Part shown: positions 1 to 9,612 of the stretch, piece by piece
How positions within the stretch are numbered: the first letter of the stretch is position 1
How the letters are laid out: every line of letters starts with the position of its first letter
Source: G016756615 sp050958605
GTDB lineage: Bacteria > Pseudomonadota > Alphaproteobacteria > Rhizobiales > Rhizobiaceae
Assembly (NCBI RefSeq): GCF_050958605.1
Contig: NZ_JBJHDO010000003.1
Location: forward strand, 535,683-599,682
DNA length: 64,000 nucleotides
Direction: 5' to 3'
Notes under the pieces: generated by a model
The model's input: only the letters and a program-made list of their open reading frames with translations
Told to the model about the DNA's origin: nothing
Databases searched by the model: none
Translations under genes and position numbers: made by a program

Positions 1-310
1 GCTCGACCGCCTGGGCGAGCCGCGCCATCTCGCGCTTGCTGAGCAGGAGCTTGCGGCGGCGCCGAGGCTCGTGATTGAAGCGGTTGCCCTGCAGATATTC
101 CGGCAGATAGGAATTGATCAGCCAGATCTCGCCACCCTCGACCGAGGCATAGGATTCCTGGATGTTCGCCTGGCCCTGACGCAGCGACTTCACTTCCGTA
201 CCGGTGAGCACGAGCCCCGCTTCGACGGTGTCTGTCACCTCATAGGCGAAACGAGCCTTGCGGTTCTCCGCGACAGTCCGGTTGTTCGGATCGTTCTTTT
301 TCTGTGTCAT
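1..310 (-). CDS. smpB: SsrA-binding protein SmpB, 3'-truncated by window edge
   Basis: SmpB binds tmRNA and delivers it to stalled ribosomes for trans-translation. Reading leftwards from the ATG at 308-310, the first ~103 residues contain the family signatures: the N-terminal basic segment, the stretch LVLTGTEVKSLR around residue 35, and the HEPRRRRKLLL region that contacts tmRNA. The C-terminal third lies beyond position 1, so the gene is incomplete only because the window ends. It follows dapA by 25 bases on the same strand, a neighbourhood common in rhizobia, and is probably co-transcribed with it. Confidence 0.95.
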   Translation of the reverse strand, partial: MTQKKNDPNNRTVAENRKARFAYEVTDTVEAGLVLTGTEVKSLRQGQANIQESYASVEGGEIWLINSYLPEYLQGNRFNHEPRRRRKLLLSKREMARLAQAVE

Positions 311-335
311 CTCTGGCAAATGCGCGAGAGCAGCG

Positions 336-1223
336 TCAGTTGATCAGACCGGCGTGCTTCATTGCCGATTCGATGGCCTTCGCCGTCGACTCCTCGACGG
401 TAACGAGCGGCGAACGCACGACGTTCTCGATCCTGCCGAGGCGGGCGAGCGCATATTTCGCACCCGACACACCCGGCTCGATGAACAGCGCCTTGTGAAG
501 CGGCATGAGCCTGTCCTGGAGCTCGAGCGCCCGTTCCTTGTCGCCCCCCAGCGACGCTTCCTGGAACTCCGCGCAAAGCCGTGGAGCGACATTCGACGTC
601 ACCGAGATAACGCCAACGCCGCCATGGGCGTTGAAGCCCAGCGCCGAAGCATCCTCTCCCGAGAGCTGGATGAAGTCCTTGCCACAGGTCAGGCGCTGCT
701 CGGAGACGCGCTCGACTTTGCCGGTTGCGTCCTTGACGCCGACGATGTTGTCGAAATCACGCGCCAGCTTGCCCATCGTCTCCGGCAACATGTCGATCAC
801 CGAGCGCGGCGGAATGTTGTAGATGACAATCGGAAGCCTGGTGGCATTCGCCACGGCCGCGAAGTGGGCATAAAGGCCGCGCTGAGTGGGCTTGTTGTAG
901 TAAGGCGTGACGACCAATACCGCGTTGGCGCCAACCTCTTCGGCGTGCCTGACCAGACCGACTGCTTCGGCGGTATTGTTCGATCCAGCGCCGGCGATCA
1001 CCGGCACTCTCCCCTTCGCTACCTCCACGCAGATCTTCACCACCTCTCGGTGCTCTTCATGGGTAAGCGTCGGAGATTCGCCCGTTGTTCCGACCGGCAC
1101 AAGGCCCTTCGTTCCCTCGGCGATCTGCCATTCGATGAAAGAACGAAAGGCTTTCTCGTCGAGACTTCCGTCCTTGCGGAACGGTGTCACGAGCGCAGTC
1201 ATCGAGCCTCTCAGCATTTTCAT
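336..1223 (-). CDS. dapA: 4-hydroxy-tetrahydrodipicolinate synthase
   Basis: DapA condenses pyruvate with aspartate semialdehyde, the first committed step to diaminopimelate and lysine. The 295-residue TIM barrel is full length. The Schiff-base lysine is K164 in IVGVKDATG, Y135 and R140 sit in YNIPPR, and the GTTGES substrate loop is at 45-50. The ATG at 1223 is preceded by AAGGAG at good spacing. smpB lies 25 bases downstream. Some members of the wider DHDPS/NAL family have other aldolase functions, but the motifs and the smpB neighbour favour DapA. Confidence 0.95.
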   Translation of the reverse strand: MKMLRGSMTALVTPFRKDGSLDEKAFRSFIEWQIAEGTKGLVPVGTTGESPTLTHEEHREVVKICVEVAKGRVPVIAGAGSNNTAEAVGLVRHAEEVGANAVLVVTPYYNKPTQRGLYAHFAAVANATRLPIVIYNIPPRSVIDMLPETMGKLARDFDNIVGVKDATGKVERVSEQRLTCGKDFIQLSGEDASALGFNAHGGVGVISVTSNVAPRLCAEFQEASLGGDKERALELQDRLMPLHKALFIEPGVSGAKYALARLGRIENVVRSPLVTVEESTAKAIESAMKHAGLIN

Positions 1224-1514
1224 CTACTCCTTGGGACCTCCGGCGACAGCACTGAACGCGGAGTTGGGCGCACCTTCTAGCCGAAAGCAAGGCTATGCGC
1301 CATAGTCCTGGCGGCTTCCGCAACAGGACCAATGACGATTTCATGACAGCCAGCCACCCGCCGGGTAGCGACGTTCTGGGCCGAATGCGAGGCTGTCGCG
1401 GCGGCGCTTGCGGCAGTCCCCCTCGCCGCCGGCACTTGGGCGGTCGGTTGAGAACTCGATGCATGGCCGTGAAGGCAATGCCGCTTATCTCGAAGACGTC
1501 CCGGTCGCACGCTG
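1224..1514. other. intergenic region upstream of dapA
   Basis: I see no supportable gene here. Open frames exist on both strands but have low-complexity Ala/Arg/Ser-rich translations without a recognisable motif or a good ribosome site. It should hold the dapA promoter and the end of the leftward transcript of the secreted-protein gene at 1515-1928. Confidence 0.5.
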
Positions 1515-1928
1515 TCAAAGAGCGCAGCGCTGATAACTCTGCATCTCGTCGGGAAAGACAAAATCGGAAATCTCTATGGTGTCACGATCGACGATCCGTA
1601 GGGATACTGACATGCTGGTCGCCAAGACCGCATCGGCGCAGCTCATGCTCAGGGAAAGCCGTCCCTTGTCTTCCCGGACCCGCTTCACTCTGCACTCGCC
1701 ATTGGCGCCGGTGATCTTGTCGCCGGAAATGATGATACCCGTGGTGAGGGACGATGCCGCATCACGAAAGCGGATCGATCCGTTCTTCTGCTCAAAGGTG
1801 GCGGCGCAATCCTGGCTGCTGATCATCCAGGCGCCCTGCAAGGCGTCAAGCGATGCAGCAAAGGCATTGGACAAGCAGGCCATCGACATCGCGACGCCGG
1901 CAAAAGTGGCGATATTGACTTTCCTCAT
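1515..1928 (-). CDS. small secreted protein, family not recognised
   Basis: This is a 137-residue protein with a clear Sec signal peptide (basic MRKVN start, hydrophobic core, cleavage near NAFA-ASLDA). The mature part is about 113 residues with four cysteines (in SQDCA, GECR, SCADA and QRCAL), enough for two disulfides in the periplasm. The pattern of alternating hydrophobic residues suggests a small beta barrel, but I recognise no family. It lies 53 bases downstream of the SH3b protein gene on the same strand and may belong to the same transcript. Confidence 0.6.
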   Translation of the reverse strand: MRKVNIATFAGVAMSMACLSNAFAASLDALQGAWMISSQDCAATFEQKNGSIRFRDAASSLTTGIIISGDKITGANGECRVKRVREDKGRLSLSMSCADAVLATSMSVSLRIVDRDTIEISDFVFPDEMQSYQRCAL

Positions 1929-1981
1929 CGTAACAAGCCTTTCTGGTCTAAGTCATTCGTCTCGCTCGCGGTGGGAGACAA

Positions 1982-4456
1982 TCAACGCCTGAAACCGCCA
2001 TGGAACCCGCCGCCATGAAAGCCGCCGCCACGGGCAAAGCCACCACCGCCGAACTGCGGATGAAATTCGGCTCTCCGACCGATTGAAAGCTGGTTGCCGC
2101 GCAACCGCTGAGTATAGTCGAAATTCAGATGATCGGGAGCCACCGCGCGGACCTGCGGCCGCGGGGGCGCCGCGCGCTGTGCATTCGCTCGATCCCTAAG
2201 CTGCTGCGCCGCCTGTGGATGCGCCGTTGCCGCGCGCTGACCGGCACTGCGGAGATTCTCCGACGCAGGACGCTGAACCGGGCTCCACCCCCCATCGGAG
2301 TGTTTTTGCCACTGACCATTCTGCCGGCGATAGACATTGCCGTCGCGGCCGGCATAGATGTTCCCGCTGTCTCCGCGTGCGACGAAGCCATGATTGCCGG
2401 CCGAGGTGCGCCAGTGCGCGCCCTCTCCGCCGGCAATCGCTCCGCCGGTCGCGCGGGCCCAGTCCGACCCACGCCTCACTCCGGCTGTGCCCCAAGAACC
2501 GTAGATGTTGTGACCGCCGCGGGCGATGGCTCCCGTATCGGTGCGTGGATTGTAGGCTGAAATAAAGCCACGTTCGCCGAGCGGACCGGCCACCGCGCCG
2601 CCGCGAAAGTAGGTTCCGGTACGCGGATTGTAGGCGGCACCGCCGACTATGCCCCGATAAGGGCCATAGGCATAGCCATAACGGCCGAAAGTTCCTCGGG
2701 CGGGATTGTAGAATGCACCGACGCCATAGGTCGCGGGCCGAGGGTAATATGGCCAGTAGCCGTTCGCCCAACCGAAGTCCCAATAGGCTGGATAGTACCA
2801 GCCGGTTCCGTAGACGAAGGTATCCCATGCGAGGAAGGCGCCGAGATACCCCATCGCATAGCCGAACCAGACGGCGTCATCCTCCGTGTCGTAAACCCTG
2901 ACGTAAGTCGCGTTGTAGACCGGTGAGGAAGGCGGGATCTTGTAGATCTCGTCCGGCACGGATCGTGCCACCGCGAAGGGCCCGTTTGGGCTGTCGCCGA
3001 CGAACCAAACACCGTCCTTCAGCACGTAATATTTGGATCCGACCTGGAAAACCTGGTCATTGGTGTTGACTGCGTAGGAGACTGACGTTCCCGCGATCGG
3101 CTCGAATTTCGGATCGCCGCTATAGGCCACCTCGGCCTGGACCGAACCATCCGTTGCCACACGCGCCATCTCCGGGATGCTCGCCTTCAGTCGGGCTTCG
3201 AGATTTTCCGAGGTGCCGGGGACGGACGAGCGTACATTGTAATAGGGCGTATCGTCGGGGATGTTCTTGAAGTCGGAGGGCAGGTCGGGCGTGGCGAAGG
3301 CCCAGGGGCCATCGAGCGATTTGGCGGAGAACCAGCGTCCGGAAAGCAGGACATACCAGTTTCCGTCGCCCTTGTCATAAAAGACGTCTCCGTTGCTGTT
3401 CGACGCCCACTGCAATCCTGTGCCCGGCACTTCCTCGAGCTTGGGCTCGCCGTCGAACTGGATGAGTTCGGCCGGCATGTCGGAATAAAAGACTTTCGGG
3501 GTGATGCCACCCTGGAATGGCGCCGGCGGCATCGCCGCGAGGGCATCCTTCCAGCTTTCCTCGTTGGGAAGCTTGGACAGCAGGTCCGGCAAGGCAGGGA
3601 CGGCTTGCCAGTCCCCCGTGAGCGACTTGGCCGTCAGCCATGACTTCTCGTCACGCAGAAAATACGTGCCGCCGGCATCGACCTTGAAGATATCCCAGTT
3701 GCTGTTGACCACAAAAGACAGGCCGTCCACGCCTTTCACGGGCGCGAGCACCTCCTTGCCGTCAGTCTGCACCAAAACCGCCCGGATATTGCTGATGAAG
3801 ATCGGCGGCGGATCGGATTTCAGCCCTTCGACATTGCTCATTCGGCCGTAATCGGTCAGGCTGGCTGTCAGACGTTCCTCGGCCAGCGTGATTGCGCCTG
3901 TCGGGATGGCCTTGTCGACTTCGAGCGAGAGGTCGGAGAGCTGCTCGCGATCGAGAGCGGAGAAATTGAGCTCCGTAACCTTGACGTCGCTCAGGACGAC
4001 TTCTCCCGCCTCGCGATCGAGCGTCGTCCTTCCTTCGAGGCCAACAACGCCGTAGACCGGCTTGGCATCCTTGCCGGCCTTGTATTCGGCGGCCACAAGC
4101 GCCTTCAGACCAGTGAAATCCTTCCACTCCGTGACTTGCGGCTGGTAGAGGATCACTTCGGCGCCTTGCTGGGTGGTGTAGCTTCTCGGCCATCCCGGCC
4201 GATCCGGTTCGCTCTCATTCAGATATTTCGCGCTGACGAACCCTTGCTTGTCGCCGAAGGTCACCGAGCACCAGCCGCCGGCTGTATCGCATTCACCGAG
4301 ATCGACCTCTGCGCCTTCGGGAATGGTTCCCTGGCTGGCGAAACCTGTGCCGGGTCCGGATCGGAAATTCACCTGCGCCGTCGTCACGGCCGGCGCGGCA
4401 AGGGCGGCAGCGACCAGAAAATGGTGGATGACGATCGCGAATGAAAACCTGCGCAT
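1982..4456 (-). CDS. SH3b-domain exported surface protein with Gly/Tyr-rich C-terminus
   Basis: An 824-residue exported protein. The ATG at 4456 was chosen over the upstream one at 4543 because GGGAG precedes it and it opens directly into a signal peptide (MRRFSFAIVIHHFLVAAALAA). A bacterial SH3 domain follows at about 25-85 (NFRSGPGTGF, ECDTAGGWCSV, GFVSAKYL), often a cell-wall or ligand-binding module. The middle contains three or four related ~70-residue units with Trp/Tyr motifs such as NGDVFYDKGDGNWYVL, DQVFQVGSKYYVLKDG and GTYFLRDEKSWLTA. The last 200 residues are rich in Gly, Tyr and Arg with repeated YNPRTGTY-like motifs and end in FHGGGFHGGFRR. I infer a periplasmic or outer-surface location; the function is unknown. 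Confidence 0.7.
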   Translation of the reverse strand: MRRFSFAIVIHHFLVAAALAAPAVTTAQVNFRSGPGTGFASQGTIPEGAEVDLGECDTAGGWCSVTFGDKQGFVSAKYLNESEPDRPGWPRSYTTQQGAEVILYQPQVTEWKDFTGLKALVAAEYKAGKDAKPVYGVVGLEGRTTLDREAGEVVLSDVKVTELNFSALDREQLSDLSLEVDKAIPTGAITLAEERLTASLTDYGRMSNVEGLKSDPPPIFISNIRAVLVQTDGKEVLAPVKGVDGLSFVVNSNWDIFKVDAGGTYFLRDEKSWLTAKSLTGDWQAVPALPDLLSKLPNEESWKDALAAMPPAPFQGGITPKVFYSDMPAELIQFDGEPKLEEVPGTGLQWASNSNGDVFYDKGDGNWYVLLSGRWFSAKSLDGPWAFATPDLPSDFKNIPDDTPYYNVRSSVPGTSENLEARLKASIPEMARVATDGSVQAEVAYSGDPKFEPIAGTSVSYAVNTNDQVFQVGSKYYVLKDGVWFVGDSPNGPFAVARSVPDEIYKIPPSSPVYNATYVRVYDTEDDAVWFGYAMGYLGAFLAWDTFVYGTGWYYPAYWDFGWANGYWPYYPRPATYGVGAFYNPARGTFGRYGYAYGPYRGIVGGAAYNPRTGTYFRGGAVAGPLGERGFISAYNPRTDTGAIARGGHNIYGSWGTAGVRRGSDWARATGGAIAGGEGAHWRTSAGNHGFVARGDSGNIYAGRDGNVYRRQNGQWQKHSDGGWSPVQRPASENLRSAGQRAATAHPQAAQQLRDRANAQRAAPPRPQVRAVAPDHLNFDYTQRLRGNQLSIGRRAEFHPQFGGGGFARGGGFHGGGFHGGFRR

Positions 4457-4598
4457 GCCGGAACTCCCAAACGCCGCGGCTACCCACCGGTCGACACGTA
4501 TCGTCGAACTCGGAATGCCATGCCAGGCAGCCTCTCCAATCACATGGGAAGGGCAAGTACGTTACTGTAACTCACGCCAGGAAAGCGCCCGTCGGGCG

Positions 4599-6350
4599 TC
4601 AGTCGATCACAATACCGGCCTTTGCCAGTCCGGTTTCGACGAGGCCGATCAATTCCGGCGTGAAGTGTCGTGCTGCCATGGCCGAGCGGAGAGAGCGCGA
4701 GTGCGTCTCGAGCAGGTTCAACACCGATATGGCGTCCTTGTCCCTGCCGAGTTCCGCAAGCGTCGCCGCGCGCAGCAAACTCGCTTCGAACCTGTGAGTA
4801 TTCCCGAGCTGTTGGAGGCGCTCGAATGCCGTATCGAAACGGCCGCGCCGATAATCGACGAAGGCCAGCGTCAGCTCCGCATCCGGATTGAGCCGGCTTT
4901 CGATCAGTCGCGATCCGATCGCCATGGAGACGGCATCGTCCCATTGCCCCGAAGCCAGCAGGATTTCGCTCAGCCGGGCGGAAATATCGGCATTGTTGGG
5001 ATTGAGCGCCAGCGCCCGGCGTCCAGCCGCGATCGCAGCGTCGGTTCGGCCGATACGTTGCAGAGCCAGCATCTGGGCCTCGGCGGCCCGATCGAAGTAA
5101 GGCGCGAGGGAGGCTGCCTTGTTCGCCAACTGCAGGGCGCGTTCCGTGAGCCCCGACGGTGCCTCTACCGGGTCTATCGCCAGGAGTACGCGGGCCAAGG
5201 CAGCGTGGACGTCGGGGGCGCCCTTGCGCAGTGCCAAGGTCCTCTCCAGGCAGTCTCGGGCCGCATTCAGAGCCCTCGTGTCAGCCTGGCTGAGAGCAAG
5301 ATATGACCTGAGCAAGCATCCGTTGCCCAGCGTCGGATTCTCGAGCTCACGCGCGGTTTCGAGGCTGTTGATCACGCCGCGGACACCAGCCAGGCGAACC
5401 GCGACCTGCGCGGCCAGTTGTTCCCTGGCATCGCCGGGCGCGTCCTCGTCGCCGCGCGTCCGTTCCTCGCCCGACATCAGGATCTCTCCATTGGCGACGT
5501 CCAGCAACTGCCACGAAGCGGATCGGCTGCTTCCATCCTTCGGATACCTGATCGTCACCCGGTAGCTGGATTGCTGCATCGGTGAGGCAGCATTGGTAAA
5601 CAGGGAGGTATCCGCCAGATCGGCTTCATTCAAGGAGGTTCGTCGATCCGCGACCACTCTCAGGGTCTGGAATTTCGAAAGGGCGCTCAGCAGGAGATCC
5701 TGTATTTGCAATGCATCCGCATCGGTTGCGTCGCCGGACAGCCTCGCCTCGACAAGCAGCCGCGGCTTGTCGGAAAGAACTCCCCCCCCTGCCCCGCCGA
5801 AAATCTGGAAAAGCGTGATAGCAGCGGGCAACGCCAAGCCGACAGCCATCAGCGAGGCGATCGCCCATTTCCTCCTCCGACCTGTTTGCAGCCTCGGCGC
5901 GCTCCCGCTCTCCTCTGGAGGCTCCTCCCTCACAGACGATACTGAAGGCTGCAGCGGCTGTGAGTTGCCGCTGCCGTCTGCTTCGAGCCTGCCGAACACA
6001 GGCACGTAGCGTCCCTTCGGAAGGTCGACATAGACCCCGCCTTTCCGACCGTGCCGTTCGTAGTAGCGCGTCAATGACGCCCGCAAGCGCGTCGCCTCGA
6101 TCCGCACAATGGGATCGATCGCGGGATCGAATGTCGGAGGGCGGCCGAATACGTCCACAGCGACCGAATAGGCTTTGACCGCCTCGCTTCGGCCTTGGAA
6201 CAGCTCCTCCGCAACGAAGCGGAGAAATTTCTTGTTGCGTTCAGTCGAATGGAATGCGGGATCTTGAAGCACGCGCTCCAACTCGGCACGTGCCTCATCG
6301 TCGGAGACAGATGGGTCCAGCGCCTGGGACTCGATACTCTCACCGTGCAC
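4599..6350 (-). CDS. membrane-anchored winged-helix/TPR regulator-like protein
   Basis: A 583-residue protein in three parts. Residues ~17-125 match the N-terminal domain found in many TPR-type regulators of rhizobia (FGRPPTFDPAIDPIVRIEA, then LPKGRYVPVF, which resembles the wing of a winged helix). One membrane segment lies at about 161-186. The distal part has a TolB-like region (~195-320) and several TPR-like helices (~345-560). I infer a CadC-like layout with a cytoplasmic DNA-binding head and a periplasmic sensor. The start is GTG at 6350 behind a GGGGGA ribosome site. It lies upstream of the SH3b and small secreted genes on the same strand and may regulate them; that is inference. Confidence 0.7.
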   Translation of the reverse strand: MHGESIESQALDPSVSDDEARAELERVLQDPAFHSTERNKKFLRFVAEELFQGRSEAVKAYSVAVDVFGRPPTFDPAIDPIVRIEATRLRASLTRYYERHGRKGGVYVDLPKGRYVPVFGRLEADGSGNSQPLQPSVSSVREEPPEESGSAPRLQTGRRRKWAIASLMAVGLALPAAITLFQIFGGAGGGVLSDKPRLLVEARLSGDATDADALQIQDLLLSALSKFQTLRVVADRRTSLNEADLADTSLFTNAASPMQQSSYRVTIRYPKDGSSRSASWQLLDVANGEILMSGEERTRGDEDAPGDAREQLAAQVAVRLAGVRGVINSLETARELENPTLGNGCLLRSYLALSQADTRALNAARDCLERTLALRKGAPDVHAALARVLLAIDPVEAPSGLTERALQLANKAASLAPYFDRAAEAQMLALQRIGRTDAAIAAGRRALALNPNNADISARLSEILLASGQWDDAVSMAIGSRLIESRLNPDAELTLAFVDYRRGRFDTAFERLQQLGNTHRFEASLLRAATLAELGRDKDAISVLNLLETHSRSLRSAMAARHFTPELIGLVETGLAKAGIVID

Positions 6351-6545
6351 CGCAATCCCCCAGGATGCATGCGCCTCGTATCCCCGCCTGTTTTGTATAG
6401 CGAGCGCTTTTACGCAAGTAAACCAGGTCGCCGTATTTCATTCTGTGCTTAGGTTAACAGCAAGAAGACATGCCCAATCACAGGCAATCTCTGGGAAATG
6501 TGGGTTCTTCTGAAATTCCTCGCTCGATGGCTCTCTACAAGAAGA

Positions 6546-6803
6546 TCAGCTGTCGCCAGCGCACATCATCAGGATATCATGTTCGATATCCGCGCAAATT
6601 TTTTCGTATTCCGTGATCATGCCTGCGTTGCGGTCATCGCGCTCCCGTCGCAAACGTTCGAGCGTCGAGCTCGCGTCATCGAAAGCGCCGCAGAGATTGC
6701 GCATTTCCTCGCTGCGTGCACTCAGCAGCTGAAGCTGGCCACGCAGGGCCGGCATTTTGAGCATGAGCCTCACGAGGCCCCGGCGATTCTGGTCGGCTTC
6801 CAT
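6546..6803 (-). CDS. small hypothetical coiled-coil protein
   Basis: An 85-residue soluble protein with a heptad-like Leu/Glu/Arg pattern (RGQLQLLSARSEEMRNL, then STLERLRRERDDRN) that predicts a coiled coil. The upstream GTG at 6809 is also in frame, but GAGGAGG lies nine bases before the ATG at 6803 and only three before the GTG, so the ATG is the likely start. No family recognised. It is transcribed leftwards, upstream of the winged-helix/TPR gene. Confidence 0.5.
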   Translation of the reverse strand: MEADQNRRGLVRLMLKMPALRGQLQLLSARSEEMRNLCGAFDDASSTLERLRRERDDRNAGMITEYEKICADIEHDILMMCAGDS

Positions 6804-7381
6804 CGCCACCCGCCTCCTCGACGGATAAGACGCGGATCGTCGGCATTCTTACGGTTCGGCTTTGCCTGCCGAGCAGATCCAGGCAACGATCACGCAAGTG
6901 TTATCCGAGCGACACATGGTCGGCTGCACACCTCCACAGACATGCGAAAAGGATGGAAGAAAAAAGCCGGCAAAGACAGCACGCAACAGTAACAGAAGGG
7001 GTTTCCCTGCCAATTTGGCCGAAGCACCCTGCAAGGACCGCTACGTCGCCCACTTTGGAGGTATCAAAACACCCTGCGCTGCACCCAGACGCGCCGCTGC
7101 TTATCCCTTTGCAACCTTTGACTGCAGAGACGAGTGCTTGAAGAAAGTTGCATTTCTTGGAAACCGTTACAGTTACAAGCTGCCCGCAACGCCGTCGGTA
7201 AAACCGCGGGTCGCTTGGGAACGTGGTCTGCCTTCGTTTTTCCCCAATGTCGATTTCTTATCGGCGGCATTCAGTCAGAATCCCCCCGCCCCGGAAATCC
7301 AGCGTCAAGGTTCCGTTGCAACTCTTCACCCGATAAGGTCAGACCCTTGCCGCACCAGTTTCCTTCCGCAGCGTGCATGGA
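6804..7381. other. intergenic region between small ORF and slt
   Basis: About 580 bases without a convincing gene. The base composition is locally less GC-rich than the flanks, including an A-rich run near 6955-6965. A leftward 61-codon frame at 6849-7034 has a hydrophobic stretch but no good ribosome site. Promoters for slt (rightward) and the small gene (leftward) are expected here. I could not assign specific boxes. Confidence 0.5.
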
Positions 7382-9481
7382 ATGAACAAGCTCAGGCCGC
7401 CGACACGACTGGGCCGCCAATCCCTCGCGGTCGTGTTGCTCGCCCTCATGCCGCTCGCGGCTCAGAGCGAACCTCGGGTCGCCAGCAGTCCACCTCTGCC
7501 CCAGCCGAGGCCACAGGCAGCGGCCAAAGCGGTCGATGCCACGACGACGGCTTCGATCCTCCCGCGGATCGCTCCGATCCCGGAGGCCAGCGAGATGATG
7601 TCGGGCGACACGGTCATGCTGAAGTCCGGGCTCGACGCCCTCGCAGCGCGGGAGATGGATCAAGCTCTCGTCATACGAAACAGCCTACCGGCAGACTCGC
7701 TGGATCGCCACATTCTCGCCTGGGCCATCGCGCTCGGCGGCAGCGACAAGCTGTCGAGCGGTGAGATTGCCGAGGCGGCGCGTTCTCTTCCCGGCTGGCC
7801 TGGGCTCGCGACCCTTCGCAAGAACAGGGAACGCGCCATGTTCCGCGAAGAACCCGATGCTTTGACGGTCATCGCGACCTTTCAAGGTTCTCCGCCACAG
7901 ACGCCTCAGGGAACGATCATGCTGGCGCGCGCCTATGCCGCGCGCAGCGAGCCGGACAAGGCGCGTGCGGTGCTCTCGCCTTTGTGGCGTTCGGAGAGGC
8001 TCGAAGCCGGCGAGGAGGCGGCGATCCTCCAGGAATTCGGCAAGCTGATCCCCGTCGCGGACCATCGCATGCGCATGGAGAAGATGCTCTATCTCAACCG
8101 CATCGATGCAGCGGGACGGGTAGCGGTCCATGCCCGTGCGTCGGAACTCTGGAGCGCCTGGGCAGCGGTCATTCGCAACGGCAAGGATGCCGGCAAGCTG
8201 TTGGACGCGGTGCCGGAAGCACAGCGCTCCGCAGGCTGGCTTTTCGCTCGGATCAAATATCTTCGTCGCGCCGAACGACTTTCGGAAGCCGCCGCAACGA
8301 TGCTGGAGGCGCCGCGCGATAAGGCCACGCTGATCGCTCCCGATGCCTGGTGGTTGGAGCGACGTGCATTGTCGCGAGACCTGGTCGATGTCGGCGACAT
8401 CGCCAACGCCTATAAGATCGTTGCGGCCCATTCCGCCGAAAGCCTCGTCAATGCGGCCGACGCCGAGTTCCATGCTGGCTGGTACGCGCTTCGCGGTTTG
8501 AGCGATCCGGCAACCGCCGCTCGGCATTTCTCGCGGATCACCGACTTCGCCAGCAGCCCCATCTCGCTTTCACGAGCCTATTATTGGCTGGGGCGCGCGG
8601 CCGAAGCCGGTGGGCCTGGAGATGCCAAGACCTATTTCGAGAAAGCGTCGACCTACGGTACAAGCTTTTACGGCCAGCTTGCCGCGGCCCGGATCGGGCG
8701 CAAGGCCATTGCCCTCACCTACCCCGCGCCGAGCGCGAGCGACAGGCAGAATTTTGCGCGACGCGAAGCGGTCCAGGCCATCCGCCGTCTTGAGGAGGCG
8801 GGATATCCGACGCGAGCCGAAATCCTCTACCGCGATCTCGGCGAGCAACTCTCCAGTCCCGGGGAGCTGGCGCTTCTGGCCGACATGGCGGAGAAGCGCG
8901 GCAACCACTTCCTGGCGCTTCGCGTCGGCAAGATCGCGGCCACGCGGGGCATCGATGTCGGCGCCCTCTCGCACCCCCTGGGCGCCATTCCCGGAAGCAC
9001 GGACATTTCCGGCGCGGGGAAGGCCCTCGCCTATGCCGTGGCGCGGCAGGAAAGCGAATTCAATGTGGGGGCTATGTCAGGCGCCGGTGCACTGGGCCTG
9101 CTGCAGCTTCTTCCAAGCACGGCCAAGGAAGTCGCCAAGCGCAACGGGCTGGCCTATTCCCAGACGCGTCTCACGACCGACGCGGGCTACAACGCGACCT
9201 TGGGCTCGGCGTTCCTCGCCGAGCAGCTCGGGCGTTTCCAGGGCTCCTACGTGCTGACCTTCGCCGGCTACAATGCCGGGCCGCGGCGAGCGCAGCAGTG
9301 GATCGATCGCTATGGCGATCCCCGCGGCAAGGACATCGACACGGTAGTGGATTGGATCGAGCGGATTCCCTTTGCGGAGACGCGCAGCTACGTCCAGCGG
9401 GTGATGGAGAACTACCAAGTCTATAAGATGCGGCTTTCCGGCAAGTTCGACATCGTCAGCGACCTCGTGAGCGGTCGTTGA
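7382..9481 (+). CDS. slt: soluble lytic murein transglycosylase (Slt type)
   Basis: Slt cleaves the MurNAc-GlcNAc bond of peptidoglycan to leave 1,6-anhydro ends, in the periplasm. The 699-residue protein has a signal peptide (SLAVVLLALMPLAAQSE), a long Ala-rich alpha-helical region as in the doughnut-shaped U domain of Slt70, and a C-terminal SLT domain from about 540. The catalytic glutamate is E557 in ARQESEFN, followed by GALGLLQLLPSTA and TFAGYNAGPRR. The ATG at 7382 is taken; an in-frame GTG at 7373 is possible because neither start has a strong ribosome site. Slt next to dapA is usual in rhizobia. Confidence 0.93.
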   Translation: MNKLRPPTRLGRQSLAVVLLALMPLAAQSEPRVASSPPLPQPRPQAAAKAVDATTTASILPRIAPIPEASEMMSGDTVMLKSGLDALAAREMDQALVIRNSLPADSLDRHILAWAIALGGSDKLSSGEIAEAARSLPGWPGLATLRKNRERAMFREEPDALTVIATFQGSPPQTPQGTIMLARAYAARSEPDKARAVLSPLWRSERLEAGEEAAILQEFGKLIPVADHRMRMEKMLYLNRIDAAGRVAVHARASELWSAWAAVIRNGKDAGKLLDAVPEAQRSAGWLFARIKYLRRAERLSEAAATMLEAPRDKATLIAPDAWWLERRALSRDLVDVGDIANAYKIVAAHSAESLVNAADAEFHAGWYALRGLSDPATAARHFSRITDFASSPISLSRAYYWLGRAAEAGGPGDAKTYFEKASTYGTSFYGQLAAARIGRKAIALTYPAPSASDRQNFARREAVQAIRRLEEAGYPTRAEILYRDLGEQLSSPGELALLADMAEKRGNHFLALRVGKIAATRGIDVGALSHPLGAIPGSTDISGAGKALAYAVARQESEFNVGAMSGAGALGLLQLLPSTAKEVAKRNGLAYSQTRLTTDAGYNATLGSAFLAEQLGRFQGSYVLTFAGYNAGPRRAQQWIDRYGDPRGKDIDTVVDWIERIPFAETRSYVQRVMENYQVYKMRLSGKFDIVSDLVSGR

Positions 9482-9561
9482 CGCGCTCGTGCGCGTGGAC
9501 ACTGTCGTTGCGGGAAATAGAGCGCCTCAGCCCCCTCACTCAACACCATCGCTCAAATAAC

Positions 9562-9590
9562 AAAACCCGGCGGGATGGCCGCCGGGTTTT
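9562..9590 (-). terminator. rho-independent terminator of the porin gene
   Basis: A perfect 12-bp stem (9562-9573 pairing with 9579-9590) around a 5-base loop, GC-rich at the tip with AAAA/TTTT at the base. Read leftwards it follows the porin stop codon by about 20 bases and ends in TTTTG. The A/T ends on both sides mean it may also stop slt transcription coming from the left. Confidence 0.85.
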
Positions 9591-9612
9591 GCCTGATCGG
9601 TTTTGAGGCCGA

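Noticed and set aside
6849..7034. A 61-codon minus-strand frame with a hydrophobic stretch
   Set aside because: It has no ribosome site or neighbour context, and its composition fits chance.
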